Below, one piece after another: positions 26,654 through 37,015 of a DNA stretch of 64,000 nt; position 1 is the first letter of the stretch, and the number at the start of each line of letters is the position of its first letter. The notes below the pieces were generated by a model, which saw only the letters and a list, made by a program, of their open reading frames with translations, was not told where the DNA came from and ran no database searches. Made by a program: the position numbers and the translations under genes. Location: the NCBI RefSeq assembly GCF_000815465.1, contig NZ_JSWE01000092.1:124001-188000 (forward strand), read 5' to 3'. This stretch comes from Candidatus Jidaibacter acanthamoeba (GTDB lineage: Bacteria; Pseudomonadota; Alphaproteobacteria; Rickettsiales; Midichloriaceae).

Positions 26654-28309
26654 ATGTCGCTTATTAACGGTTATAAAAAATTCAGAAAAGGAGTGTTAAT
26701 CTCTCTCGTGCTGGTAGAGATAGTACTTTCAGCATTTATCTATCTTGAATCAACCGCATATTTCGGCGTTTATGATATAATAGAAATATCAATTACATTT
26801 GCACTGATTTTTTATGTATTCATGCTTTCAAATGACCTTGAAGACTATGAAAATAAAGAAATTAAGGAAGGATATATAGCTAAAATTTCCCCCACTATGC
26901 TAATTTATATTAATAGGGAAGGAAGTTTGGAAATTTTAAATGGAAGTTACAGTTCTTTAGGTATGCCTACAAATATAAATGCTAAGTCATTCAAAGCATT
27001 GTTTTCACTTAAAGAATGGGAAAAGATTGAAAATATAGTAACTAAAGCAACTTCAAAGAAACAAAAAACCTCAGGGTTTATTTCATTTTTAGATAATACC
27101 GGGCAACTTAAGTATTTGTATTATGTTGCGCAAGTAGCAAAGCGTTATAAACTTGAGGGGCTATTGGTATGGCTCTTTGATGTTTCTGAAACTAAATCTC
27201 AAGAATTAAATTTAACTCAACTATTTCATAAATACAGAGTAATGAGCTATGAGTTGGATTTGTTGATTAATAGTTTACCTATCCCTACATGGAAAAGAGG
27301 AATTGACGGGAAAATTATTTTTTGTAATCAGGCATACAAGGATTTGATACAAAAAATGGGATATAGTGATTTTTCCGGAAATATACCAGAATTTGATAAT
27401 TTCTTTTATGAAGAATTAACTAAAGATGACTCAGATGAAGTAAGTATAAAAAAAGTATTTATTATTGATAATCAGCCGGTAATTTTACGAATAAATGAAG
27501 TCAAGGTATCGGGCGAAGGAAGTATCGGTTATTGTAATTTTATAAACGAGATAGAGCAACTTGAGAAGAAAGTAATTGCTTTAAATAATACTTTGGAAAG
27601 TTTATTGAAAATTGATGCTAATGCACTGCTGATAATAAATAATTTGGGGAATGTAGCTTTCTATAACCAAGCTTTTATTACATTATTTAATTTAGAGCAG
27701 AATAGTATTTCCTCTAATCTTAGCTTTTCATCGCTCATAGATAAAATGAGGGAGAAAGGCAAGCTTCCTGAAGTAAAAAATTATAAAGAATTTAAATGGC
27801 AGCAGATGAAGTATATAACGGAGCAAACTGAATCCGAATTTTTCTTTATGTATCTGCCCGACGGAAAAACTTTAAAAGTATCGGTGATTCCCGTGCAAGG
27901 AGGGGATACTGTTTTCCGCTATGAGAATATCATAGAGCAGCTTGCGATGGGAAGGGTTTATAATGAACATATAAATGTACTTAAGACATTAGTTGCGTCA
28001 TATGATTACGCCACAGCTATTTTAGGGCATAACGGAAAGTTGCTTATATGCAATGATAAGTTTATTAAGCTATTTGATTTTGCGGGTTCTCCGGAACAAA
28101 TGCACTTTATGGATATGATGCTCGCCCAAGAAAAAGCTTTTCAATCAGTTGATTCTTATCAAAGTTATAAAAATGCTTTAACAGGCGCACTAGATCAAAG
28201 AAGTAATATTTCAATAGCTTTGCAATTTAAGGATAAGCAAAAAATAGAAGCAAAAATTGAACCCTTGCCTGATAACAGCATTATGATTAAATATAAAAAC
28301 ATAGCTTAA
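26654..28309 (+). CDS. Membrane protein with PAS domains, no kinase domain
   Basis: A 551-residue protein with two N-terminal helices (residues about 14-33 and 38-60), then PAS-like modules. Typical PAS starts are visible: INSLPIPTWKRGIDGKIIFCNQAY near residue 208, LLIINNLGNVAFYNQAFITLF near residue 325, and ATAILGHNGKLLICNDKFIKLF near residue 453. Each has the G-x-I/V-x-x-x-N pattern. No HisKA, HATPase, GGDEF or EAL domain follows; the frame ends after the last PAS. It could be a sensor that acts through protein partners, or a shortened relative of alphaproteobacterial DivL/PleC-type proteins. It begins four bases after the quinone reductase. Confidence 0.75.
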   Translation: MSLINGYKKFRKGVLISLVLVEIVLSAFIYLESTAYFGVYDIIEISITFALIFYVFMLSNDLEDYENKEIKEGYIAKISPTMLIYINREGSLEILNGSYSSLGMPTNINAKSFKALFSLKEWEKIENIVTKATSKKQKTSGFISFLDNTGQLKYLYYVAQVAKRYKLEGLLVWLFDVSETKSQELNLTQLFHKYRVMSYELDLLINSLPIPTWKRGIDGKIIFCNQAYKDLIQKMGYSDFSGNIPEFDNFFYEELTKDDSDEVSIKKVFIIDNQPVILRINEVKVSGEGSIGYCNFINEIEQLEKKVIALNNTLESLLKIDANALLIINNLGNVAFYNQAFITLFNLEQNSISSNLSFSSLIDKMREKGKLPEVKNYKEFKWQQMKYITEQTESEFFFMYLPDGKTLKVSVIPVQGGDTVFRYENIIEQLAMGRVYNEHINVLKTLVASYDYATAILGHNGKLLICNDKFIKLFDFAGSPEQMHFMDMMLAQEKAFQSVDSYQSYKNALTGALDQRSNISIALQFKDKQKIEAKIEPLPDNSIMIKYKNIA

Positions 28310-28340
28310 AAATTTAAAATACCTTATTCAGCTTTTTTAA

Positions 28341-28380
28341 AATATTCGGCTCTTTGCTGCTAAAGTGAAGAGCCGATATT
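28341..28380. terminator. Stem-loop between the PAS and DUF2335 genes
   Basis: A long stem AATAT-CGGCTCTT paired with AAGAGCCG-ATATT over a 13-base loop lies between convergent genes. No long T-run follows, so termination efficiency is uncertain. Confidence 0.6.
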
Positions 28381-28397
28381 AATACTATTAAACTATC

Positions 28398-28826
28398 TTA
28401 TCGTTTATATTGTTTGGTATGGTGAGGTCTACGCATATGCTGCTTAGTTTTTATTGAAGCAAGAACCGCACATGATAAAAATGCAAACCCGGAAAAGCAA
28501 GTGACTGCGGCAATGTAAGTATTATTTTCTTCGCCGGCAAGTAGTATCGTTGCATAAATGATTATAACGGCAAGCACCAATCCGAATAATTGACCTATCT
28601 TCGCGGTATTACTCATTGCACGCAAATATTTGTTTTCCCAATCATGCCGATGTTTTTGCTCTTGTTTTATGATATCTGCAAGCTTATCAGCTAATCCAGG
28701 AGAAATCTCATCATAACTTTCAAGTAGTGCAGGGGAAGGAAGCGCTAAGCCTCTGGGTTGATCCGAATAGTTATCTCTATTATTGTATCTGTATCTTGGT
28801 TTATTATCTCTTCTATTGTCTTTCAT
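28398..28826 (-). CDS. DUF2335 family membrane protein
   Basis: A 142-residue protein. The basic N-terminus (about 25 residues) is followed by the DUF2335 signature, LPSPALLESYDEISPGLADKLADIIKQEQKHRHDWE (segments of it), then two membrane helices near residues 72-92 and 99-119. DUF2335 proteins often sit near prophage or mobile DNA and their role is unknown. Its start overlaps the end of an upstream small gene by 14 bases. Confidence 0.8.
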   Translation of the reverse strand: MKDNRRDNKPRYRYNNRDNYSDQPRGLALPSPALLESYDEISPGLADKLADIIKQEQKHRHDWENKYLRAMSNTAKIGQLFGLVLAVIIIYATILLAGEENNTYIAAVTCFSGFAFLSCAVLASIKTKQHMRRPHHTKQYKR

Positions 28827-29016
28827 GGCTACCTTTTACTTTTTCTAAAATACGATCTATATCTTTTGCTACCATTCCTGTATCTCTGGCAATATTCCTG
28901 CTTACATCATAATCACTTATAATTAATCTGTGTTTAAACTTTAAGAAGCAACTTGAGGTTATTCCCTCAATTAAATGCCAAAATAATTTTGCCGGACTAA
29001 TATGGTATTTTTTCAT
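28813..29016 (-). CDS. Small hypothetical protein, 67 residues
   Basis: Unrecognised. Mixed hydrophobic N-terminal half with a cysteine, then SDYDVSRNIARDTGMVAKDIDRILEKVKG, which looks like a small helical DNA- or protein-binding segment. It overlaps the start of the DUF2335 gene and so is probably cotranscribed with it, perhaps as a two-gene unit. Confidence 0.55.
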   Translation of the reverse strand: MKKYHISPAKLFWHLIEGITSSCFLKFKHRLIISDYDVSRNIARDTGMVAKDIDRILEKVKGSHERQ

Positions 29017-29166
29017 TTTTACTAAAATATAAAATCTTCTCTAATTACAACAGATAATAAACCTTTTATCAATAAAATTATACGGAGAATTTACACACTT
29101 ATTAAATATTCGGTAAAAATAGCTTTACAAATGACAAGATTAACTTATATAAAAAAATAATTGCAT

Positions 29167-29243
29167 GTTCCCGTAGCTCAGCAGGATAGAGCGTTGGATT
29201 CCTAATCCAAAGGTCACAGGTTCGAATCTTGTCGGGAACACCA
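29167..29243 (+). tRNA. tRNA-Arg (anticodon CCU)
   Basis: A 77-base cloverleaf including encoded CCA. Acceptor stem GTTCCCG/CGGGAAC, D-arm GCTCAGCAGGATAGAGC and T-loop TTCGAAT are complete. The anticodon stem TTGGA/TCCAA encloses TTCCTAA, giving CCT, which reads AGG. Confidence 0.96.
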
Positions 29244-29576
29244 GTGAAATAAATCATAGTATAATTAGTATAATATATTAAGGTTGCTTAATTATGCTAG
29301 GTTATACATAACACTTATCAATGGGTTATCAATTAAATATACTGTATAGGTGATTTATTTAATCTCCCCTTATTATCAAATAATAGCAATTATATATGTT
29401 AAGTAAATATAGTACATAAAACTTGGATATGAAAATTTATAATATACGACGCTCAAAAAAATAACTTTTTTTATAACAAAAGAACACTATACTATTAATT
29501 AAATAGGTAAAAATAACTGCCGAAATAATTAGTAGACACTGATATTTAAATTTTATCAGGTTTTGAGGTGTTTAAT
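29244..29576. other. AT-rich spacer before the efflux operon
   Basis: No coding frame or RNA fold is supported in this 333-base gap. The only functional mark seen is a GAGG Shine-Dalgarno at its end, for the adaptor gene. The efflux promoter should lie here. Confidence 0.5.
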
Positions 29577-30734
29577 ATGCGTTATAAGTTAAGTAATAAA
29601 TTATCAATGTTCAAATTTATAGGGGTGTTATCATTACTGGCACTTGCTGCTTGTAAAGATGAGGCAAAAAATATGCAGCCTCCTGCTCCGCAAGTTACAA
29701 TTCAGGAAATAACCCTTGAAGATATTGAGCTTGAATATGAATACCCGGGAAGAGTAGCCGGAATAAAAGAAGTTGAGATCCAAGCTAGAGTCGAGGGTAT
29801 AATATTAGAACGCAAATATACTGAAGGTAAGCTAGTAAAACAGGGGGATGTTTTATTTCAAATAGATCCTGAGCCGTTTAAAGCATCGTTAAAACAAGCT
29901 AAGGCAAAATTACAGGATAGTAGTGATCTTCTAAAACGAACAAAGCGCGATTTGGATAGATCCGAAGAATTACTTAAACGTAAATTCGTAACAGTTCAGG
30001 AGCGCGATAATGCACTTTATAGCTATCAACAGGCACAAGCTTCAGTGAAGCAAGCAGAAGCTGAAGTTAAAACTGCTCAAATAAATTTAGGCTATACTAA
30101 AGTAGTTGCACCAATTTCGGGTATCACCAGCCAGGAATCTCACTCTGAAGGCAGCTTAGTAGGAGGAAGTTCAGGTAATAATCTTTTAACCCGGATTACT
30201 CAATTTGACCCGGTATATATTAATTTTGCTTATCCGGACAGTGATGCCTTAAACCGGCAAAAATCGGGTATGCAAAAAGAGGGAAGCTTAACCGAAAACA
30301 ACCTGAAAGTAGAAGTTAGACTTGGGGATAATACAGCCTATCCGCATGAAGGCGATATCAATTTTACGGATGTGATAATAGATAGTGCAACCGGAACTAT
30401 AAATGCAAGAGCTATTGTCCCTAATCCTGAAATGAAATTATTACCCGGCCAGTTTGTAAGAGTTAAAGTTAAAGGCTTAAAAGACCGCAGCAAAGCTATA
30501 ATTCCGGAAAAGGCGATAATTCAAACTGCACAAGGGGCAATCGTATATGGGATTGATAATGAAAATAAGGCGGTAGTAAGGCCTGTTGCGCTCGGTGCAA
30601 AAGTAAATAGAGGACAAATTGTAAATAGCGGATTAAGTGCGGGGGATAAAGTCATTATTGAAGGAATGATTAAGGTTCGTCCGGGACAGCCGGTGCAATT
30701 TGCTAAACCTGAAGATTTAAAAAAATCCCAATAA
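29577..30734 (+). CDS. acrA: RND efflux periplasmic adaptor (AcrA/MexA family lipoprotein)
   Basis: A 385-residue membrane-fusion protein. ATG 29577 is preferred to GTG 29568 because the GAGG Shine-Dalgarno is well spaced. The signal ends in the lipobox LAAC (near residue 25). Then come the lipoyl half-motifs (VEIQARVEGIILERKYTEGKLVKQGDVLFQID), the helical hairpin from about residue 95 to 155, beta-barrel and membrane-proximal domains. The symbol is by family; the gene could equally be named mexA-like. It forms a pump with the next gene. The outer-membrane TolC partner is not in this window. Confidence 0.92.
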   Translation: MRYKLSNKLSMFKFIGVLSLLALAACKDEAKNMQPPAPQVTIQEITLEDIELEYEYPGRVAGIKEVEIQARVEGIILERKYTEGKLVKQGDVLFQIDPEPFKASLKQAKAKLQDSSDLLKRTKRDLDRSEELLKRKFVTVQERDNALYSYQQAQASVKQAEAEVKTAQINLGYTKVVAPISGITSQESHSEGSLVGGSSGNNLLTRITQFDPVYINFAYPDSDALNRQKSGMQKEGSLTENNLKVEVRLGDNTAYPHEGDINFTDVIIDSATGTINARAIVPNPEMKLLPGQFVRVKVKGLKDRSKAIIPEKAIIQTAQGAIVYGIDNENKAVVRPVALGAKVNRGQIVNSGLSAGDKVIIEGMIKVRPGQPVQFAKPEDLKKSQ

Positions 30735-30746
30735 GTAGAGAGATAT

Positions 30747-33700
30747 ATGTTATCGCGTTTTTTTATAGATAAGCCTATTTTTGCTTCCGTACTCTCTATT
30801 ATCATAGTTTTAGCTGGGATTATATCAATGCGTGCTTTACCAATTGCACAATATCCTGATATTATCCCGCCCGAAGTAGTAGTTTCCGCAAATTACCCGG
30901 GCGCAAGCGCAGAGGTGGTTGCAAGCACAATAGCTGCACCTCTTGAAGAACAGATTAACGGGGTTGACGGAATGCTTTATATGCGCTCATCAAGCTCAAA
31001 CAGCGGGAAATTAGGCCTTACTGTAACTTTTCAAATTGGGACTGACCCGGATCAGGCAACAATTAACGTAAATAATAGGGTGCAAGCTGCGCTCGCACGT
31101 TTGCCTGCAGAAGTAAGGCAGCAGGGTGTTATGGTTAACAAGCGCTCAAGCTCAATTTTACAGGTAATAACCTTATTTTCTCCCAATAACCGCTATGACC
31201 CGATTTATTTAAGTAATTATGCGTTACTGAATATTATCGATGAACTAAAACGTACCCCCGGAGTAGGAGAAGCTTCACTTTTCGGGGCAAAAGATTATTC
31301 GATGCGTATTTGGCTGCATCCTGATAAATTAGCGCAATATAATTTAAGTCCAAGCGATGTTTCAGCAGCTATCGCTGAGCAAAATTCTCAATTTGCACCT
31401 GGGCAATTCGGGCAGGAGCCCAACGGTAGCCCACAGGCTTTTACCTATACCATTACTACCCAAGGCAGGTTTTCAGATATAAAGCAATTTGAAGATATTA
31501 TCCTGCAAGCTGATTCTAAAGGTGCAACTTTAAGGTTGAAAGATGTGGCGCGGGTTGAGCTCGGTGCTTTAGATTATAGCTTTGCGGCAACTTATAACGG
31601 CAGCCCTTCAGTTGCCATCGGTATATATCTGCAACCCGGCGCTAACGCTTTAGCAACCACGGAAGCAGTAGCTAAAACTTTAGAGAAGCTAAACAAAAAT
31701 TTCCCTGAAGGAGTGGCTTATGCACTTCCATTTGATACTACCAAATTTGTAAGTTCGTCAATCAAGGAGGTTATTACAACTTTCTTTGAGGCAATTTTGC
31801 TTGTAGTAATTGTGGTTTATATCTTTTTACAAAATGCAAGAGCGACTATTATTCCGATAATAGCAGTTCCGATATCGTTAATAGGAACTTTCGCCGGGAT
31901 GTATCTGTTAGGGTTTTCTATAAACATGTTAACGCTTTTCGGGATGGTGCTTGCAATTGGAATTGTAGTTGATGATGCAATCGTTGTGCTTGAGAATGTA
32001 GAACGAATTATGAGAACCGAAGACTTAAATTCACATGATGCTTCGGTAAAAGCTATGGAAGAAGTGAGCGGCCCGGTTATCGCAATTGTTCTCGTGTTAT
32101 GTGCGGTATTTGTTCCGGTAGGATTTATGGGAGGCTTAACGGGTGAAATGTATAAACAGTTTGCAATAACAATTGCCGTTTCGGTAACTATTTCAGGGTT
32201 TGTAGCATTAACTTTAACTCCTGCACTTTGTGTACTCATGTTAAAAAATGATCATCAGGAACCGTTTAAAATATTTGAGAAGTTTAATAAATGGTTTGAT
32301 AATGTGACTAATAAATATAGCGCTGGTGTAAGGTATATTATACTACGTACCGGAAGGGGACTTGCAATATTCGGGGTACTGATTTTGTTCTCGGCTATAA
32401 TGTTTGCGCGTACTCCGACCGCTCTCGTCCCTGAAGAAGATCAGGGTTATATACTCGCTATGCCTTTTTTACTTCCGGGTGCCTCGCTTGCTCGTACAAC
32501 TGCGGTTACCGATGAAGTTACTAAGCGAATGATGAGCCACCCTGCGGTTAAAAGTATTGTAACTTTTGCCGGTTTTGATCTTCTTTCCGCTTCCTCTAAA
32601 AGCAGCGCAGGAGCTTCATTTGTTGCGCTTAAAGATTGGGATGAAAGAAAGGATCCTGCACATGATTCCAGAGCTCTAACTCGAACTTTTATGGGGATGG
32701 GAGCAGATATAAAAGAAGCTATATTTATGGCTTTCAACCCTCCGCCTATCACCGGAATCAGTATGACGGGAGGGTTTGAATTTTATTTACAAAATAAGAG
32801 CGGAGCTGATATACAAACTATAGCGGCAACGGCGAATAAATTAGTAGCAGAAGCAAGCAAGCGCCCTGAACTTAGTGGCATGCAAACTACAATTTCAGTT
32901 AACATACCTCAGTATTCAATTATTGTAGATAGAGTGAAAGCGAAAGCTCTAGGAGTATCAATAAGCGCATTGTTTTCTACCATGACTAGTACTTTCGGTA
33001 ATTCATATATTAATGATTTTAATTTATATGGTAAGCCGTACAAGGTAATTCTGCAATCGGATGCCGAATTTAGAAGTAGTCCGGAAAACTTAAAACATGT
33101 TTTTGTTAAATCAAGTAGCGGTAAAATGATTCCGCTTGATGTGCTGGTTCAAGTGAAACGTATGGTAGGGACGGATTTGGTCGAGCGCTTTAACGCTTTC
33201 CCTGCGGCTAAAATTATGGGTGCGCCTGCTCCAGGGTTTAGTTCGGGACAAGCGCTGGCTGCTATAGAAGCGGTGGTTCAGGAAGCTTTGCCTTCCGATT
33301 ATACCATAGGGTGGACGGGTTCAGCTTATCAGGAAAAGGCAGCGAGCGGCTCTAGCTCATCAGCTTTCGGCTTTGGAATTGTCATGGTATTTTTAATACT
33401 TGCTGCGCTTTATGAGCGGTGGTCATTACCTTTTGCGGTAATTCTGGCGGTGCCTTTTGCTATCTTCGGCGCATTGCTTGCGATCTTTTTAAGAAATATG
33501 AATATAGACTTATATTTCCAGGTCGGTTTATTGACCTTAATCGGGCTTGCGGCAAAAAATGCCATACTGATTATCGAATTTGCCGTTATGCTGCATAAGG
33601 AGGGCAAATCAGTTACCGAAGCGGCAATTGAAGCAGCTCACCTTCGTTTCCGCCCGATTATTATGACTTCACTTGCATTTATTTTAGGGTGTATGCCTCT

Positions 33701-33869
33701 TGCCTTAAGCTCAGGTGCAGGCTCTGCAAGTCGACATTCCATAGGAACCGGGATTATAGGAGGAATGCTTGCCGCAACCTTTATTGCAGTCTTCTTTATT
33801 CCTCTGTTTTTTAAACTTGCGTTAAAGCTCGGTGATTACTGCTCTAGTTTATTCCACGGTAGAAAATAG
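30747..33869 (+). CDS. acrB: RND multidrug efflux permease (AcrB/HAE1 family)
   Basis: A 1040-residue proton-driven inner-membrane pump with twelve helices and two large periplasmic loops. The proton-relay aspartates are in [16 protein letters not shown] near residue 410, and the matching lysine is in [13 protein letters not shown] near residue 935. The N-terminus [13 protein letters not shown] and the [11 protein letters not shown] segment are family hallmarks. It begins 12 bases after the adaptor and forms a two-gene operon. Substrates are unknown but would be hydrophobic compounds from host or environment. Confidence 0.95.
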   Translation: MLSRFFIDKPIFASVLSIIIVLAGIISMRALPIAQYPDIIPPEVVVSANYPGASAEVVASTIAAPLEEQINGVDGMLYMRSSSSNSGKLGLTVTFQIGTDPDQATINVNNRVQAALARLPAEVRQQGVMVNKRSSSILQVITLFSPNNRYDPIYLSNYALLNIIDELKRTPGVGEASLFGAKDYSMRIWLHPDKLAQYNLSPSDVSAAIAEQNSQFAPGQFGQEPNGSPQAFTYTITTQGRFSDIKQFEDIILQADSKGATLRLKDVARVELGALDYSFAATYNGSPSVAIGIYLQPGANALATTEAVAKTLEKLNKNFPEGVAYALPFDTTKFVSSSIKEVITTFFEAILLVVIVVYIFLQNARATIIPIIAVPISLIGTFAGMYLLGFSINMLTLFGMVLAIGIVVDDAIVVLENVERIMRTEDLNSHDASVKAMEEVSGPVIAIVLVLCAVFVPVGFMGGLTGEMYKQFAITIAVSVTISGFVALTLTPALCVLMLKNDHQEPFKIFEKFNKWFDNVTNKYSAGVRYIILRTGRGLAIFGVLILFSAIMFARTPTALVPEEDQGYILAMPFLLPGASLARTTAVTDEVTKRMMSHPAVKSIVTFAGFDLLSASSKSSAGASFVALKDWDERKDPAHDSRALTRTFMGMGADIKEAIFMAFNPPPITGISMTGGFEFYLQNKSGADIQTIAATANKLVAEASKRPELSGMQTTISVNIPQYSIIVDRVKAKALGVSISALFSTMTSTFGNSYINDFNLYGKPYKVILQSDAEFRSSPENLKHVFVKSSSGKMIPLDVLVQVKRMVGTDLVERFNAFPAAKIMGAPAPGFSSGQALAAIEAVVQEALPSDYTIGWTGSAYQEKAASGSSSSAFGFGIVMVFLILAALYERWSLPFAVILAVPFAIFGALLAIFLRNMNIDLYFQVGLLTLIGLAAKNAILIIEFAVMLHKEGKSVTEAAIEAAHLRFRPIIMTSLAFILGCMPLALSSGAGSASRHSIGTGIIGGMLAATFIAVFFIPLFFKLALKLGDYCSSLFHGRK

Positions 33870-34020
33870 ATAAGGGATCGTTAAATAAATCATAAATATA
33901 TTTGTAATTTAATTTACTGTTTGTGCTATTTAATCTTATTGCCGGGTAAATTTATAAATACTTAAAGCTTATTTTTATTAGCCGTTAACTAAATATTAAC
34001 CATTTTGATTTAATGTTTTT

Positions 34021-35202
34021 ATGATAAGTGGTCTTAGTCAATTAGCGGATAATATGGCATTAAATCTTAGAGAATTTATTAAATCCGAAGCTTTCTCAGG
34101 GGTGTTATTGATTTGTAGCTTATTCCTCGCGGTAGTTATAAGCAATACTGCATTATATGAATATTACCTAAAGTTTATTAAGTTACCCGTGTGCTTAAGA
34201 ATCGGCGGCTTCGGAACTACGACCACCTTCCTTAATCTCATTAACGATGGGCTTATGACCCTATTTTTCCTCCTGATAGGATTGGAAATGAAATATCACT
34301 TGGTAGTCGGTGAATATAAGGAAAGGAAGAAATTGATACTGCCGACCTTTGCGGCAATAGGCGGGTTAGTGATTCCGGCACTGATATATATGTACTTTAA
34401 TCATAACCAGATTACCGAAAAAGGATGGGCAATACCGGTGGCAACCGATACTGCATTCGTATTAGGTATTTTATCCTTTTTTGCCAGAAAAATATCTTTA
34501 GAGCTCAGGCTTTTTATTATCGGGTTTTCATTAATTGATGATGCGCTTGCAATTATTATTTTAGCTTTGTTTTATACCTCCGCTATTAATACAGCTGCGC
34601 TCTTGATTGCAGCTCTTGTGACAATAGCACTATTCGCATTAAATTATTTTAAAGTAAAAGAAGTAAAATACTATGCAATACTCGGTGTATTGCTATGGAT
34701 CTTTATAGTTGAAGCAGGAGTCCATGGGACTCTGGCAGGGGTTATACTTGCTGTTTTTATTCCTGTTGCAATTGAGGAGAGTAATGCTTCACCGCTTAAA
34801 GAGCTGGAAGCTAATTTACACCCTTTTGTTAATTACTGTATTTTACCGATATTTGCCTTTATAAATTCTGAAATACCGTTGAAATACTTAACTACTGATG
34901 TTCTTTTTTCAAATTTAGGTTTAGGTATAATTTTAGGTTTATTTTTCGGTAAGCAGGTGGGTATATTTGTATTTTCTTATCTAGTTGTAAAATTAAAATG
35001 GTGTATGCTGCCGAATAACACCAGTTGGTCAAAATATTATGCGGTATGCGTTTTAGGCGGGATAGGCTTCACTTTAAGCTTATTTATCGGGGGGCTCACT
35101 TTTGAGAAGCAGGAGTTCATAAATATTATGCGCTCATCAGTAATTATAGCTTCTATGGTTTCTGCTTTATTTGGGATTTTGATTTTGAAGTTTATAAAAT
35201 AA
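34021..35202 (+). CDS. nhaA: Na+/H+ antiporter NhaA
   Basis: A 393-residue electrogenic sodium-proton antiporter with twelve helices. The paired ion-binding aspartates are in FSLIDDALAIIILALFYT near residue 178, TDTAFVLGILSFF near residue 142 is conserved, and GIGFTLSLFIGGL near residue 345 is the last core motif. Length is normal. It probably regulates sodium and pH in the host-cell environment. It has its own promoter gap of 151 bases and is convergent with the CobT-like gene. Confidence 0.95.
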   Translation: MISGLSQLADNMALNLREFIKSEAFSGVLLICSLFLAVVISNTALYEYYLKFIKLPVCLRIGGFGTTTTFLNLINDGLMTLFFLLIGLEMKYHLVVGEYKERKKLILPTFAAIGGLVIPALIYMYFNHNQITEKGWAIPVATDTAFVLGILSFFARKISLELRLFIIGFSLIDDALAIIILALFYTSAINTAALLIAALVTIALFALNYFKVKEVKYYAILGVLLWIFIVEAGVHGTLAGVILAVFIPVAIEESNASPLKELEANLHPFVNYCILPIFAFINSEIPLKYLTTDVLFSNLGLGIILGLFFGKQVGIFVFSYLVVKLKWCMLPNNTSWSKYYAVCVLGGIGFTLSLFIGGLTFEKQEFINIMRSSVIIASMVSALFGILILKFIK

Positions 35203-35215
35203 GCGGTTTGGAATT

Positions 35216-36871
35216 TTAACGAAAAAACTTATTGATAACTTGATCCAATTTACTGAAAAGTACTTCGCCGAGATGGTTATGATTCTTTATACTGATTGAG
35301 TTTTTGTAGAACTTTTCTACCTTATGTCCGATGCCGATTGCAATTAGTTCAAGCGGCATTTTTTCTATTCTTTTTATAATATTCATTAAATGGGAAGATA
35401 AATAATCGGGTGAATTATTAGCAATAGTTACTTCATCAAGCGGTGCACCATCCGATATTACTATTAAAATCTTACGCTTCTCAGGACGTTTTAAAATTCT
35501 TTCCGCTGCCCATTTTAATGCTTCCCCGTCTATGTTTTCTTTCAACATACTTTCCTTAAGCATAAGCCCGAAATTGCGATAGGATTTCCTCCATGAATCA
35601 AAACCTTTTTTATAGAGGATATGAAGTGTGCCGTTTAGTCTACCCGGATCTTTCGGTGTGCCGGCTCCGAGCCATTTTTGAAAGCTTTTTCCTCCCTTCC
35701 AATCAAGAGTAGTAAAGCCTAATACTTCTATGCTAATTTGTAGGGAATCTAGTGTTTTGCTTAATAAATCCGCAAGTATTGAAGCGGTTGCAATATTATT
35801 TCCTCGCATTGAGCCTGAGTTATCAATAAGCAGTGTAATTATGGTGTCATTTAAGCTATCCTGCTTAAATTTTTTGAAAACATTATTCAGTTTTTGATTG
35901 CTGATTAGGCCGGCAAGTTTAGTGCTGTCTATTACACCTTCTTCATGCATCTTCTCCCATTTGCAAAATCTTCGTGCCATAAGTTTTTGCTTAAATTTTC
36001 TTGCTTGCTGTTCAAATTCTTTGCGTATGCCGGCAGTTTTTAAGCTTAATTGGTCACGCAGTATTTTGAGTTTTTCAATACTTTCCAGTTTCTCGGCAGG
36101 TATTTCCTGATCAAATTCGGTAGTAAATATTTTATAATCTAAAATCTTATTATCCAAAAATGATGTATGATTTATTTGACTACCTTCAATCAGGGTAGGG
36201 GTTTTTAAATTAAACGAACTCTTCTCTTCGGTAGGAATGTACTCGGGAGGTTGAGAAACGGTTTCTATAGGTGTTTCGGAATCCATGACTTCCACTTGAG
36301 CTTTTTTCTCTTCTTTCTTAATTGGTAAGATATTAATTAAGTTTTTCGCTGCACTTAGGAATTCCTCTTTATCGTTGAGAGCAAGTTTTAAATGCTCAAA
36401 ATATTCTTTGTATTGTTCAACAAATATTTTAGTTTTCGGAGATAGATCAATAGCAAAATTATTTAAATAGTAATGTAACCCTGTATATAAGAATTGGGTG
36501 TAATCATCATTTATTTTTTGGGTTTCAAGAAGCTTCACCAATATGTTTTTTTTTGTACCCGGATATTGTTCCATGCCTAAAATTTCGCACCTTGCCGTGA
36601 TTAAATGGGCTAAACATTTTTCATGTTTTATATGAGGATTGAGGGTATAAGAATTTACATCAAATTTTAACCTAAAAGCTGCAGAATCAGCTAATCCCTT
36701 TATAAATTCTAGTTGTTTAGGAGAGGTAATTTGGGGTAGAGTAACATGTTTATTTTCAAAAACAGTATTTTCAATTCCACTACTAAAATTAATGCTTAAA
36801 TCTGGTGCATGTGCAATTGCACGTATGGATTTTTTTATAGATTCTTGATGTTTTTCTAAATTTTTTAACAT
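35216..36871 (-). CDS. CobT-like VWA-domain protein (cobaltochelatase subunit family)
   Basis: A 551-residue relative of CobT. An N-terminal helical domain (to about residue 180) is followed by an acidic linker and a C-terminal von Willebrand A domain with the MIDAS motif DNSGSMRG near residue 349 and a later VISDGAPLDE. True CobT inserts cobalt into the corrin ring together with CobN and CobS. No other cobalamin gene is near, and Rickettsiales generally keep CobT/CobS-like proteins without the pathway. The function may therefore be a different MoxR-VWA chaperone role. It is convergent with nhaA. Confidence 0.85.
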   Translation of the reverse strand: MLKNLEKHQESIKKSIRAIAHAPDLSINFSSGIENTVFENKHVTLPQITSPKQLEFIKGLADSAAFRLKFDVNSYTLNPHIKHEKCLAHLITARCEILGMEQYPGTKKNILVKLLETQKINDDYTQFLYTGLHYYLNNFAIDLSPKTKIFVEQYKEYFEHLKLALNDKEEFLSAAKNLINILPIKKEEKKAQVEVMDSETPIETVSQPPEYIPTEEKSSFNLKTPTLIEGSQINHTSFLDNKILDYKIFTTEFDQEIPAEKLESIEKLKILRDQLSLKTAGIRKEFEQQARKFKQKLMARRFCKWEKMHEEGVIDSTKLAGLISNQKLNNVFKKFKQDSLNDTIITLLIDNSGSMRGNNIATASILADLLSKTLDSLQISIEVLGFTTLDWKGGKSFQKWLGAGTPKDPGRLNGTLHILYKKGFDSWRKSYRNFGLMLKESMLKENIDGEALKWAAERILKRPEKRKILIVISDGAPLDEVTIANNSPDYLSSHLMNIIKRIEKMPLELIAIGIGHKVEKFYKNSISIKNHNHLGEVLFSKLDQVINKFFR

Positions 36872-37015
36872 TTTTCTAATTTATCAGGTCGGGGGGACTT
36901 CCGTATTAATATTATATCAACTATAACAATAAATATAAGATTAATAGCTTTTAAAAATCACCTTACTTAATCATTACCTGTTTTTTTTAAAAGTTAAATA
37001 AAAAGGTTGTTCTAT

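Noticed and set aside
31817-32752. Reverse-strand frames inside acrB
   Set aside because: Shadows of a strongly conserved 1040-residue pump; Ser/Thr/Ile-rich translations with no family resemblance.
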